This document shows positions 23,899 through 33,576 of a stretch of 64,000 nucleotides of DNA, in pieces. Below the pieces are notes generated by a model. It was not told the origin of the DNA, did not search any database, and worked only from the letters and a program-made list of their open reading frames with translations. Numbering within the stretch: position 1 is the first letter of the stretch; each line of letters begins with the position of its first letter. Origin of the DNA: Oscarella lobularis (lineage: Eukaryota; Porifera; Homoscleromorpha; Homosclerophorida; Oscarellidae); contig NC_089182.1 of assembly GCF_947507565.1 (NCBI RefSeq), positions 1,426,001 through 1,490,000 of the forward strand. The letters run 5' to 3'. The position numbers were made by a program, and so were the translations under genes.

Positions 23899-24479
23899 AT
23901 TAGTATTGACAACTATCAGTTGCCAAACCGCTTCAGAGAAGAAAAGAGAAAAAGAACTAAAAAATAAATTTTCTTAAAATTGCAAATTATTCTGTCAATA
24001 AGAATTGCTTTATGGCGTCAAATGGGCCCGCTAGAATCCTTGATGGACCCGATCTTGACGAAAATTCTTCTCTTTCGACGGCTTGCCAGTCTTCTGTCCA
24101 CTCGTCGGACTTGTCAGAGTCTTCCTGCGGAATTTGGCGTCTTGCGCCACCCCCTCGACGTCCACGGCCTCGTCGTCCTGTTCCTCGACCTCTCGCCGTC
24201 GGTCTTTGCCTCTGAACGGGCTCGTTTTCGTTTTCTTCGTCGTCCGAATCGCTTCGATTTTAACCGGAAGTTTTTTCAAGAGAGCGGAAGTTGGTCATCG
24301 TACTTCACCGTTTGAATTGTCGCTTTCTTCGTCTTCGGGTGGCTCGCGGTCATCGTCGATATGACTTTCCAATGCTTCAACATCGCTTTCGTCGACTAAA
24401 AAATTCGTTCGTCAGAAAATTCATCGGGGGATAGGTATAAAGATTCAATATAGTGTCAAAATTATAAAGGATTTTTGAC

Positions 24480-24768
24480 TACTTGTCAATGACAGCATCT
24501 GTCAGTCACCCTGCTCCTCCCGGTCGTCCGCCATCTACCAGTCGTACTTTGTCCTTTCTAGCATTTTCTTCCAGTCCCGGAGATTTTTTCCCATCCTCTT
24601 TTAGACATGTTCAATGCAATGCTCCTTTTTGACTGTACGTCTAAAACCAATACATTCTATAATGTTTTCAAACATTTTATAAACCTTTTCCACAAAGGCA
24701 AAGGCCCTAGAATCCCAGTCGCCAATAAATTTTGTGTATCGAACGACAACGTAGAAATAGGATTATCA
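24480..24768 (-). pseudogene. Mutator-like transposase, 3' part beyond the Gypsy insertion
   Basis: Minus-strand reading from 24768 gives a GDWDSRAF block (the family has GDGDS), FVEKVYKMFENI, VKKEHCIEHV and KRMGKNLRDWKKML. This is the C-terminal half of the Mutator-like transposase domain common in arthropods and cnidarians. It continues the piece at 30994-31530 across the Ty3/Gypsy element. In-frame stops are present. Confidence 0.7.
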
Positions 24769-24772
24769 AAAG

Positions 24773-24940
24773 TGCAACGTTCCGCCCTTTCGCGTCGTTC
24801 TCTGCTGACACGAAAGCTACGAAAAGGCGAGGACGAGAGAGATTCGCTTGCACGTGTTCCTTCTTCTTATACGGGACACCACCAACACACACCCCCACTC
24901 TCTATAACCCCTACACTATCACGTCATGCCAGCCGTTACA
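24773..24940 (-). repeat. 3' LTR of the Ty3/Gypsy element
   Basis: 168 bp, TG...CA ends, about 96 percent identical by eye to 30823-30989. The inner side has a purine-rich tract on the minus strand (GAGGGGGGAGGTGA) abutting the LTR start at 24940, as expected for a polypurine tract. The 4-bp duplication AAAG lies at 24769-24772. Confidence 0.9.
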
Positions 24941-24991
24941 TCACCTCCCCCCTCAATGATTGCTTGCCCCCAAGCGAATCCATCGATCCCG

Positions 24992-27900
24992 TCACACACG
25001 GGGACGCAAATTATACGGTCGATTATTTTCTCCCTTTCCTGCTTGATCACCAAGAAATTTCTCTACCCAAAGAGGTATTCGTCCCCGCGACTTCCTGTTA
25101 CCACCATAATAGTAAAATCCGACAGGCAAAGCTGCAGGACACGGTTTCACACGGGATAAGTGAACTCGTATCTCAGGATCATCCGGCGCATAAACTTTCC
25201 GAGCCGTAATATCGACATCATGTCGGCCCATCACCCTGTATGGACGGTGCCACAACTGAGACAGCTTGCGATTCTTCCCAGTCTCTTCATGGGGAAAAGC
25301 TATAAATGTCCAATCCCCCACTTGAACAATTGATTCGGGCGATAAACGATTGTAGTACTTCTCATTACGACGCTGAGCCCTCCTAATAGCTTCCAACGCC
25401 ACTTGACGCGAAGACAGAAGTCGTCCCATCAACTCCGTTCGATATTGACGCGCATCCCCTTCCACAGGTTCCGTCGGAGGTAAAAACGACGACTCTGCCG
25501 GGGCTCGACAATCGACACCGAATAAAAGAAAAGATGGTTTCTCCCCAGTAGACTCATGGGGTGTGTCACGATAGGCCCAAAGAACCCCACTCAAATAACG
25601 ATCCCATTGTCGTCCAAATTGAGCTGCCTGTCTTAAGCGTTCGATTAAACCTTTCAACCTTACCATTACACTGGGGGTGATAAGGAGTCGTCATGAGCCT
25701 ATGAATTCCAAGTGCTTGGCAGACTTCAGACATCAAATGGGAAAGAAGATTGGTACCTCTGTCCGATAATAACGCTTCCGGCATACCAAAAACAGGAACG
25801 AGCTCTTCGACAAGCAGATGCACGAGTCGTGTCGCTTTTTGATCTTTAAGAGGAAATACGAGCGGCCACTTAGTGAGGAAATCTTGAAAGACGACGACAT
25901 ATTGATATCCAGACGATATTCGAGGCAATTGCATTATATCGACACCGACTATTTGAAACGGTCGCTCAACCGGAATGGATCGAAGAGGTGGCCTAAGACA
26001 TTTAGGATTCTTTCCTCCCGCTACAACACATTCGGGACAATTTTGGGTGTGACGAATACAATCCCTCTGCATTCGCGGCCACCACCAGCGACGCGATAAC
26101 ATCTTTGCCAATCGACGCCCAGATACATGACCAGCAAACAGTCCGCCATGATATTGCCTCATAATGTGTTCTCGTTGTTGCTCAGGAACACCGGCTTTCC
26201 ATCTCCCATTATCCTGGCGATCGATGAAGTAGAGAATTCCAGACTCGACCACCATTGAAGACGCATTAGAACCCTCCATGACGACATCTACGTCCGCATC
26301 ATCATTTCGACGTATGAAATGAGCCTCAATAATTGGTCATCTTTTCTCTGCTCCTGCGCAAAGTCATCCTGAAGACCACAGTCACGGGGCGCAGCTTGGA
26401 TCAGCTCTCCTATATCACTTGCAGACTGCACAGCAGCAACTGACACCACCGCTTCCGTGTCACTAATCGGAGAGCGAGATAAACAATCAGCATTAGCATT
26501 CGCCCTTCCCGGTCGATAACAGACGACCACCGACGTAATGCCACTCTTGTACACTTTCTGCCACCAACGAGCATGCCGACCGTCGGGACAGGGTGTTTGC
26601 AAAATCGCTTTCACTGCCGAATGATCCGTATATACGGTGACAACATGACCGTAGAGATAAGGACGATAATGTTTAATTCCCCACACGACTGCTAGCGTTT
26701 CTAACTCGCTAACAGCATAATTCCGCTCTGCTGGCGTTAGCACACGACTCCCATATGCAATCGGATGTAGCAAGTGATCGTCTCCCTCTTGAGACAAGAT
26801 AGCACCTAGGCCAACCCCACAAGCGTCCGTTTCCAGTACAAAGTCCTTTGAAAAGTCTGGAAATGCAAGCACCGGCGCAGACATCAACTGCCTTTTTAGC
26901 GTCTGAAAAGCTTTCTCACTGTGGGGTCCACACGAACGGCACATCCTTTCGTAGCAGATCGTACAACGGAGCTGCAACCTTGGCATATGAGCAAATAAAT
27001 CTTCTATAATAAGAGGTAAGTCCCAAAAACCTCCGAAGAAGCTGAATCTTTGTTGGTGCTGGAAATTCTTCTACAGCTCGAAGAAGTTTTCGCTTGGGTT
27101 TTAACCCTTCAGCCGTAAGTATGTGTCCAAGATATTCAACCTCTTCGCGAAGAAAGTGGCACTTCTTTTGGCTTCAGCTTTAGCCCGGCTGCAATTAACC
27201 GCTCAAAGACGGCACGCAGATGCTGTAAGTGTTCCTCCACGTTCTTGGAGAATATCAAAATGTCATCTAAGTAAACAGCTACCCACTGTTGACCACTAGC
27301 AGGGTTTAGGCCGTCGAGAACACGTTGCATCAAACGCTGGAACACAGCGGGTGCATTCCGCAATCCAAACGGCATCACATTGAATTCATATAATCCTTCG
27401 CCCGTGATGAAAGCCGTTTTCTCCTTAGCCTTTTCCTTGATGAGAATTTGCCAGTATCCTGACGCTAAATCTAAAGTGGTATTGATGCGGGCGCTTCCCA
27501 ATTGATCTAGAAGATCATCGATTCTCGGCAGCGGAAATCGATCAGCTACCGTAACGGCATTTAACGCACGAAAGTCAATGCAGAATCGTAACGAACCGTC
27601 CTGTTTAGCCACAAGCACTACCGGGCTTGCCCACGGGCTAAACGACGGTTGAATTATTCCCGCCTCCTGCATTTCTTTTAACTGTCGAGCAATTACTTTT
27701 CGTGCAGCAAAGGGCGCGCGTCGAAGTGGTGGTTGCGCAATCGGCTGTGCATCCCGTCTCAATGCCCATCGAAACCAACGACGTAGCTCCACGCTCGCCA
27801 GGGTACAATGCAAAGACATCATGGTATTCAACCAACAGAGACTGAAGCGACTTCGACATGCAGCATTGTTCGTCTCTCTGTCCAAAATACTCTTTGACCA

Positions 27901-28770
27901 GTCTATGACGATCTTCTATGCTTCCCTCTGACACACGCAGGCAAATCGATTCTCTTCTAATTTTCTTCTTTCCTTCCGCTTCTTCTACAACTTGACAAGG
28001 TACCAGTTCGGCTACAACACTTGATCTCTGAATCTTCACTTCTCTTGGCCCGTTATTAACGAGAAGAACAGGCACCTCCTTCTTTTCAGACGGACTAACA
28101 AGCGTCTCCACAACAGTCCAATCGGCGTCATCATTTCTCTGCACTGGCTGCACCAGACATTGCCCTCCCTTCAGCGAAGATGACACAACCGCCATCGCTG
28201 TTAGGCACTGTCGTGGTGGGATTCGTATGGACGATGTAAATCGCACGTAGGCCACGCTAGTTGATTCGTCTTCAGACGTGCGTTCTTTTTCTTCTTCTTC
28301 CTTGTCCGACTCTGAACCTCCCTCTACTAATCCTTGTTCTCTTCTCTTAGCCGCCGACTTCTTTTTCATTGCCTTTCGTCGCTGCCAATACCCTTCCCGC
28401 CGCGCCTTCCGACTTTGCCCATGGCCTTTCAAGACTTGTGGATTACCGGTATGTCACTAATTTCAATTGCGAAGAAACTCCTTCAGACAACAGCAGAGGC
28501 GTCGGGGCATCCAGCTTTATATAGACCGGCGTCTTCATTACTATATTATCAAATTCCACATCGACGTCGATCCGTCCGTGAAGTATTATAGTCGGTTGGG
28601 ACGCGATCCGAAGGCTTACAGTCATTCTTTGTCAGCTTTGCTGACACTGTTATTATCTTACGCGCAAGAGTCTTATCTATAATGCACAGATCCTACCCTG
28701 TATCGATGATACCGTCCACGGGAACGCCGCCGACAACTACCGATGCTCGTCGCGTGTTAGACCCAATATT
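24992..28770 (-). pseudogene. Gypsy pol: protease, RT, RNase H, integrase
   Basis: Reading the minus strand: protease DTG at about 28704-28696, followed immediately by an in-frame TAG (28693-28695); a linker; the RT (27885-27136) with RFCIDFRALNAVT, MPFGLRNAP and YLDDILIF; RNase H (26986-26288) with LETDACGVGLGAIL, AVSELETLAVVWG and YTDHSAVK; integrase (26279-25566) with a zinc-binding HHCC-type region, GVDIMQLP, LSDRGTNLL and NGKVERFNRTLK; and a C-terminal LWHRPYRVMG (GPY/F-like) region ending at 24992. Frame changes occur near 27770, 27145 (one extra base) and 25650. The gene is inactive as read. Confidence 0.92.
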
Positions 28771-28779
28771 TTCTACTCG

Positions 28780-30718
28780 TACCATTGACACTCGAGAGTC
28801 ATTGTCAGACGCCACAGACCCCTGCTCCACCTCGAACAGAGCCAACAAAATCTGGGTGCACCACTGGGGCGCTTGCGACCGTTGACGTTTGCGCTGGTGT
28901 AGTTTCCGGAGGGGCAGTGGCTTGCACTACAAGCGGGCAATTGCGGCGGACGTGCCCTTCCTGGTGGCAGTTGTAACACGTGATCCTATAGAACGATCTC
29001 GGCGCCGATTGCGACGATGCGGATCCTGTTGTCGCTAACGACGACGACGACGATACTGGTACCGAAGAAGTTGGCACTTATTGCCGCGGACACATTTCGA
29101 GACATCCCCGCCCGTCCTTGACGGCGAGCGTGAATCAACAATAGGCGCTTTTCCTCTGTTATGGCCGCATCCAGTAATTGCTGATACGTCGAAGCGACCC
29201 CCACTTGGGGTGACTGCGCCACGGTCTCGAGCAATCCATCTTGTAGTTGATAGAAGAGCAGAAAATCACGGGTTTCTCGCGTCAGCTCAGTGCCATGAGC
29301 CATACGGTAGCCAGACTCCAATCGGCGAGCGAAATCGAGAAATGACTCGTTTTCCGCCTGCAACAAAGACCGAAACTCCCGCGCAGCAATAGCCGGGTTC
29401 CGCCGATCCAATCGCGCGCGAAGAGCCTCTACGGCCGCCGCCAGCGAATTACTTTCCTGCGCCGACAGAAGATTCCACTCCTCCAATGCTGTGCCTCGGA
29501 GATGGCCCGTTAACTGTAAGAATATCTCTTGATCGGTCCTGTCATGCCAAACAGCAGCACGTTGCAACGAGGCGTACCAATCCGAAAACGTTATGTGCGA
29601 CGGCGAGGATCCCGTAAAGACGTCAACCGGTGGCGCTCCTCCCGCACGACTACTTCCTCGCGACCGACGTTCACTCGGCTGGCCGCCTTTCTCAGCGACG
29701 CGAGCTGAACTTCTTCCGGCGCACGCGACCGGAAATCGCTCGAAGAATAGTGTAAACCCGCCGGTAAACTCGCCGGCGCCACAGTCGGACGAAAACGACC
29801 GTCACGTACCGACATATCGTACGACGAAAGCTGCACGTGACCTGTGATTACAGGCACGTGCCCCGACTGCACTGGACGCGAGCGTTGACCGCGATTTTCT
29901 TTTGAGCGTAGTTGCGTCACCTCCTCCTCCAAAGCCAATTGACAACGATCCGCAATTTCCTGTTGACGGACACTTTCCGCCCACAGTTGACTCTGACGAG
30001 TCTCTAATCTATTAATTCGGTCGTCCCTTTCAGCTATTGCAGAACGCATGTCGTATTGTTGACGCTCCAATTGCTCGATACGGCTGTTCGCCACTTGTAA
30101 CTCGTCAATCTTCGTCTCAAGTTCGCTACGACACCTCCCCCGCTCTTCGGAAATCTGATCCAGCTCGACTTTTGCACACGCTAACGCTAAACGGCACGCA
30201 CTCAGCTCGGTGGACAAAGCCGCAATCGTCGAACTATCAGCATGATCGCCGCTCTTGCTCCTGCTTTCCGCTTGACCAGCCGTTACAGCAGGCAAAACCG
30301 GTAACGACGACGTCATGTCCGTCGCATCGACCTGAACGTGTTGAGAAGCCGTACAGTGAGCATGTCCCAGGGTTGTCTTCAACAAAATACCCTCAGCGCC
30401 AACGAGTGCAACCTCCGTACCTAGGCCTTGGTACTCACTGACGTAGACTTGCAACTCTTCCGCTTTCAACGAACGAGTAGCCAAAGCGTCGACGATGGCA
30501 TGCTGTAGGTCCGTTGGTCGAAGTCCGACGTTCACATTCAACAGCGCTGCGATCGCGCGTCGATATTCACCGCGGAGGCGAGGCGAAACGAGGCAAAACC
30601 GGTCTTCATATACCGGTTCGACTGCTACCTCCGTTTCTCCGGCAAGAGCGCCGCCGTCGCCGTTATCGTCAGAGAAATCGATGCTGCGCGACTCCGATCG
30701 AACGTTGCATTCGGCCAT
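28780..30718 (-). pseudogene. Gypsy gag with coiled coil and CCHC knuckle
   Basis: The likely start is the ATG at 30718 (MAECNVRSES). The first part (to 29591) carries a long heptad-rich helix (about 30230-29930: LDQISEERGRCRSELETKID and LEEEVTQLRSKE). After a frame change near 29600 the capsid-like part follows (QLTGHLRGTALEEWNLL, FLDFARRLESGYRMA). After another change near 29080 there is one zinc knuckle (CYNCHQEGHVRRNCP). Two frameshifts make it defective. Confidence 0.85.
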
Positions 30719-30822
30719 TTGAAGCTGGTAGCGTCGGATCGCCGGTCGATCTCCCCTTTCGCACGACAAAAGACGATTGCCTGCGAATCACCCGCTGAAC
30801 GTGAGTGGCGGGACCTCCACTT

Positions 30823-30989
30823 GTCACGTTCCGCTCTTTCGCGTCGTTCTCTGCTGACACGAACGCTACGAAAAGGCGAGGACGAGAGAGATTCGCTTGC
30901 ACGTGTTCCTTCTTCTTATACGGGACACCACCAACACACACCCCCACCCTCTATAACCCCCACACTATCACGTCATGCCAGCCGTTACA
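30823..30989 (-). repeat. 5' LTR of the Ty3/Gypsy element
   Basis: 167 bp, TG...CA, duplicate of 24773-24940. The adjacent internal sequence on the minus strand begins close to TGGAGGTCCCGCC, a possible primer-binding site. AAAG at 30990-30993 is the outer target duplication. Confidence 0.9.
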
Positions 30990-30993
30990 AAAG

Positions 30994-31530
30994 TGTGCAC
31001 AGCATTTTCCTCATTTTATTCTTTTCAATTGACCTATCCCAGAGGACCACCGCTCCTTTGGCCTCCATAGCATTTGAGGACTGGTCAAAATTTGTTTGAC
31101 ATTTGGGGCGATGATCTTCCACGCCAATGCCATATTCTGGGCTGTTCTTGTCTGGATTGGATCTTTCCATTTTGTCACACGTTTTGCACAAGGAACAGAA
31201 GATGTTGTAATCGATTACTGCTCCAACGTCGTGCAATATAACGGCCTGGAGGCCGTAATGAGACGTGTGACCACGACGAGCCCATGTTTTGTCGAACGAA
31301 ACTCTGACGTTGGCAATTTCGTCCTTGTCAACGCCTTTCTTATTTCAATAGTACGTCAGCGCCGAGTCGATCGATTCACCAAAAAGCGATAAAAAATGCA
31401 TCAACAAAAATTCAAGTGTTCTTGGCATACTATAATGCTATACTATTGATGCTGCCGGCGGACTCATAAATCGCCCGTAAGTTGTTGCGTTTCTTTCATC
31501 CAATGAACTTTGGCGTCACCCCAAAGATTC
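30994..31530 (-). pseudogene. Mutator-like transposase, 5' part before the Gypsy insertion
   Basis: Minus-strand reading gives VSFDKTWARRGHTSHYGLQ (the family has DGTW..RGH), LHDVGAVIDYN, CKTCDK and SSNAMEAKGAVVLWDRSIEK, stopping at the LTR. A weaker upstream part (KNLWGDAKVHWM, about 31540) may extend it. In-frame stops near 31350 and 31430 show decay. The block order is the Mutator-like transposase domain, and the reading resumes at 24768. Confidence 0.7.
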
Positions 31531-32080
31531 TTGCCGCATAAAGAAACAACGAGAATTAGTAAAGACAGTATTTTGTCAGAGTTTGCCAGTTGAGCAAAAA
31601 GAGCAGCAAGCTGCGTAAGCGAAATGAAGAGTAACGAGAAAAACGTAATGGGTCCGTTAATGGGACAGGAGTTCCGTACAGCCTTTCAATCTGAAGCACA
31701 TTCGCCCCAGTGAGCTGTTGTCCACATCGTGCAGTTGTCAGACAGTTTCGTCGTCTCGTTTTGTGATGCTACAGTCTGTACAGTTATTAAGGCTGATAAC
31801 CTCACTCTGCTCAGTACCGTTATTTCCATTTAGATCGTCACTCACCTGTTCGTCGTAGTCGAAAGAATCTTCCGAGTCGGAAATTGATTCTATGGCAGTG
31901 GTAAAGGGTAGAAGAATGAAGAGGGCAGCAACAGCGCGTGCCCTTGTGGATGCCATGCGGAGATTGCGAAACGCGAGAAAGTAAAGCGCGCAGAACCATT
32001 CTAATTAATTTATTAATGATGAATGACATTGGCTTACATTGGCTTCTAGGAGATCGCCCTGGTATACATTTAAATATTAA

Positions 32081-32150
32081 ATCTATTTTGTCGTTGATCT
32101 ATTTTGTCGGCTTGTATATGACGACAAAATAGATCAACGACAAAATAGAT
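32081..32150. repeat. 29-bp perfect inverted repeat with 12-base spacer
   Basis: 32081-32109 and 32122-32150 are exact reverse complements. Each arm contains two copies of ATCTATTTTGTCG, so this 13-mer occurs four times in 70 bp. The transcript could form a strong hairpin. Confidence 0.95.
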
Positions 32151-32250
32151 CTACTTTGTCTCATGCAAGTGTCACACTTCGGTATAGGTGCGAATGTGAG
32201 TCATGGAACGTGACGTGCCTACGCCTACATTCCCCTAATAGATATCAACT

Positions 32251-32279
32251 GATCTATTTTGTCGTCGATCTATTTTGTA
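32251..32279 (+). repeat. Third copy of the ATCTATTTTGTCG double motif
   Basis: Two tandem ATCTATTTTGT units about 100 bp downstream of the inverted repeat at 32081-32150, in the orientation of its left arm. The second unit ends GTACG rather than GTCG. Confidence 0.85.
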
Positions 32280-32786
32280 CGCCCCACATGCTGTCTGTCC
32301 CATACATAAACAGTTGTCACGGGAAGGCTCATTAAATTTAGAAGTTTTCCAAATAACGCTTTACCTTGCCGTCACATCGTTATGTCGTGTTACGTTTCCC
32401 GATGCGAACGGAACATTCGATGTCTCGGAAGTGCGCAATAGCGCGAGGCTTCGCGTCGAAGGAGAGAGGGCACGGTAGCGAAGTGAATCTCTCTCGACGC
32501 CATCATTTTTAAAGCTTCTGGGCGCATTCTCTTCAGGTCGGCATTTTTGTCTGGATCCATGTCGGTCGGTGGAGGAGGAGCGTTTATGAGAGAGGGCACA
32601 CGAACGAGACTACCAAAATATTCGCTTGACAGCCAGTTCAGTAAAAGCAGAGGATGCGTGCGAAAATAATGTGGAGCACAAGTCAGAGACGAAAAAGTGT
32701 TTACCCTCTTCAGACGCAGTGCCATGTGTCCATGAATGAAGACAATGCCAACGTTAGGGTGTCTCTGAAAACAATGGTTAGTCCGA

Positions 32787-32990
32787 CAATAGCATTTATT
32801 TTAAGAAAGATTTCGTACTTTTTTATGAGATGTTGAACGTTGCTCTTGAGATGATAGTTGCGATCGCCGATGCGGAAAATTTGCCGCCGATTGAGGACGC
32901 CTATGACAAGGAAAAGAAGGGAATCGTCATTCTTACTGATAAAGAAAAAAAATTCCAAAAAATTAAATATTTTTACTACTCTTCTTCACC
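32787..32990 (+). other. Unidentified candidate exon
   Basis: After a possible acceptor (GGTTAG, ending about 32786) an open plus-strand frame reads SDNSIYFKKDFVLFYEML, then IVAIADAENLPPIEDAYDK and KKGIVILTDKEKKF, about 55-65 codons before a T-rich tract and another AG at about 32995. The composition looks protein-like rather than random. I do not recognise the family, and no partner exon was confirmed. It could be a host gene fragment or a transposon exon. Confidence 0.3.
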
Positions 32991-32995
32991 TTAGG

Positions 32996-33463
32996 ACCCT
33001 AAGAAAAATAACAGAAAAGAGATTGAGACATAAGTTTCTACAGCTTACAGATTCTCTTCGCGGCCGAGAGATGGCTGCCAAGACGCTCCTTCGAGGCCTT
33101 CTGCATTGCCCAATCCACCTAAGAAGTCAGAAAATATCAGTCAGAGAGACAGAATCGCTCGAGTTCTGGTTCGGATCGCGACCGATTCGGCCCCGAAACA
33201 TAACCTACGCGCTATTGAGAAACCGAGGAAAGCCAAAAACACGATATAGAGCGATTCTGAGGCCAGCGACGAGCCGAAGGGAAACTCCCGCGCCGCCCGC
33301 CTCTCTCGAACTCGGCCAATCGCTTCCAAAACTCACCTTACGGCCGGAGGAACGCTGTCGAAGCGTTCGATTCCATTGCCGTTGGGCGAGCGGTCGACTT
33401 CGCTTCGTCCAACTCCCAGATTCCATCTGTTAGCGCAAGCGAAACGTTCTGCCCACTGACTAA
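32996..33463. other. No feature assigned
   Basis: A long plus-strand frame (32858-33433) is basic and low in information, and overlapping frames on both strands are equally open. No motif is recognised. A possible downstream exon of the 32787-32990 candidate could lie here but is not supported. Confidence 0.35.
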
Positions 33464-33576
33464 ACATAGCTATGTTTCACAGCTATGTGTCATAGCTATG
33501 TTTCATAGCCATGTCTCATAGCTATGAAAAATAGCTATGAAACATAGCTATGAAACATAGGAATAAAATATAGCAA
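33464..33576. repeat. Array of CATAGCTATG palindromes
   Basis: Eight or so degenerate copies of the self-complementary core CATAGCTATG occur in about 110 bp, spaced by short TTT, TCA or AAA linkers. The left half is in the TTTCATAGCTATG sense and the right half in the CATAGCTATGAAA sense, so the array can also fold as one large hairpin. Confidence 0.9.

Larger units (their letters stand above)
19748..24390 (-). pseudogene. piggyBac transposase, spliced, interrupted by a hAT element
   Basis: The gene runs on the minus strand. An acidic N-terminal exon (about 24390-23993, with DESDVEALESHIDDD and EWTEDWQAVEREEF) is followed by an intron that contains the whole hAT element. The next exon begins after an AG at 21154-21155 with EMKAFFGLIILMGYMRF, then RFFHV, MIPYKRRIGYKKIRKATKWG (about 20817), FEIYTGKK, FLYTDNYYSSPTLFDLLWG, GTVRPHRKDFP (20692-20441), WYDQRYFFLST and NMRGVERGDQ, and a C-terminal Cys-rich finger (CVRC...CTTCDVHFC). 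This is the DDE_Tnp_1_7 order. At least two in-frame stops (near RFFHV and near NKLQKVDP) and several frame changes make it a pseudogene. The usual GVD near the third catalytic Asp reads GVE. Confidence 0.85.
24773..30989 (-). mobile_element. Ty3/Gypsy LTR retrotransposon, complete but defective
   Basis: Two LTRs of 168 and 167 bp bound a gag-pol body on the minus strand. The duplication AAAG occurs at 24769-24772 and 30990-30993. The pol order is protease, RT, RNase H, integrase, which defines Ty3/Gypsy. No envelope-like frame was seen. Roughly six LTR differences and several stops and frameshifts indicate an insertion that is not recent. It splits a Mutator-like gene. Confidence 0.93.
31531..32786. 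other. Noncoding stretch with a palindromic repeat
   Basis: Contains the inverted repeat at 32081-32150 and its third copy at 32251-32279. A minus-strand frame at 31956-31738 starts with a hydrophobic signal-like N-terminus (ARAVAALFILLPFTTAI) but has no recognised continuation. Nothing else is supported. Confidence 0.4.

Noticed and set aside
24607-25209. Plus-strand 200-codon open frame over the 3' LTR and pol end
   Set aside because: It overlaps the LTR and the well-supported minus-strand Gypsy pol C-terminus. It has no motif and is a shadow frame.
32081-32279. CRISPR-like or phage attachment array
   Set aside because: Repeats are palindromic doubles without unique spacers of constant length, and the context is eukaryotic transposons.
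32858-33433. Plus-strand 191-codon open frame, very basic
   Set aside because: Arg/Leu-rich composition with equally open antisense frames and no domain. Another frame looks more protein-like at 32787-32990.
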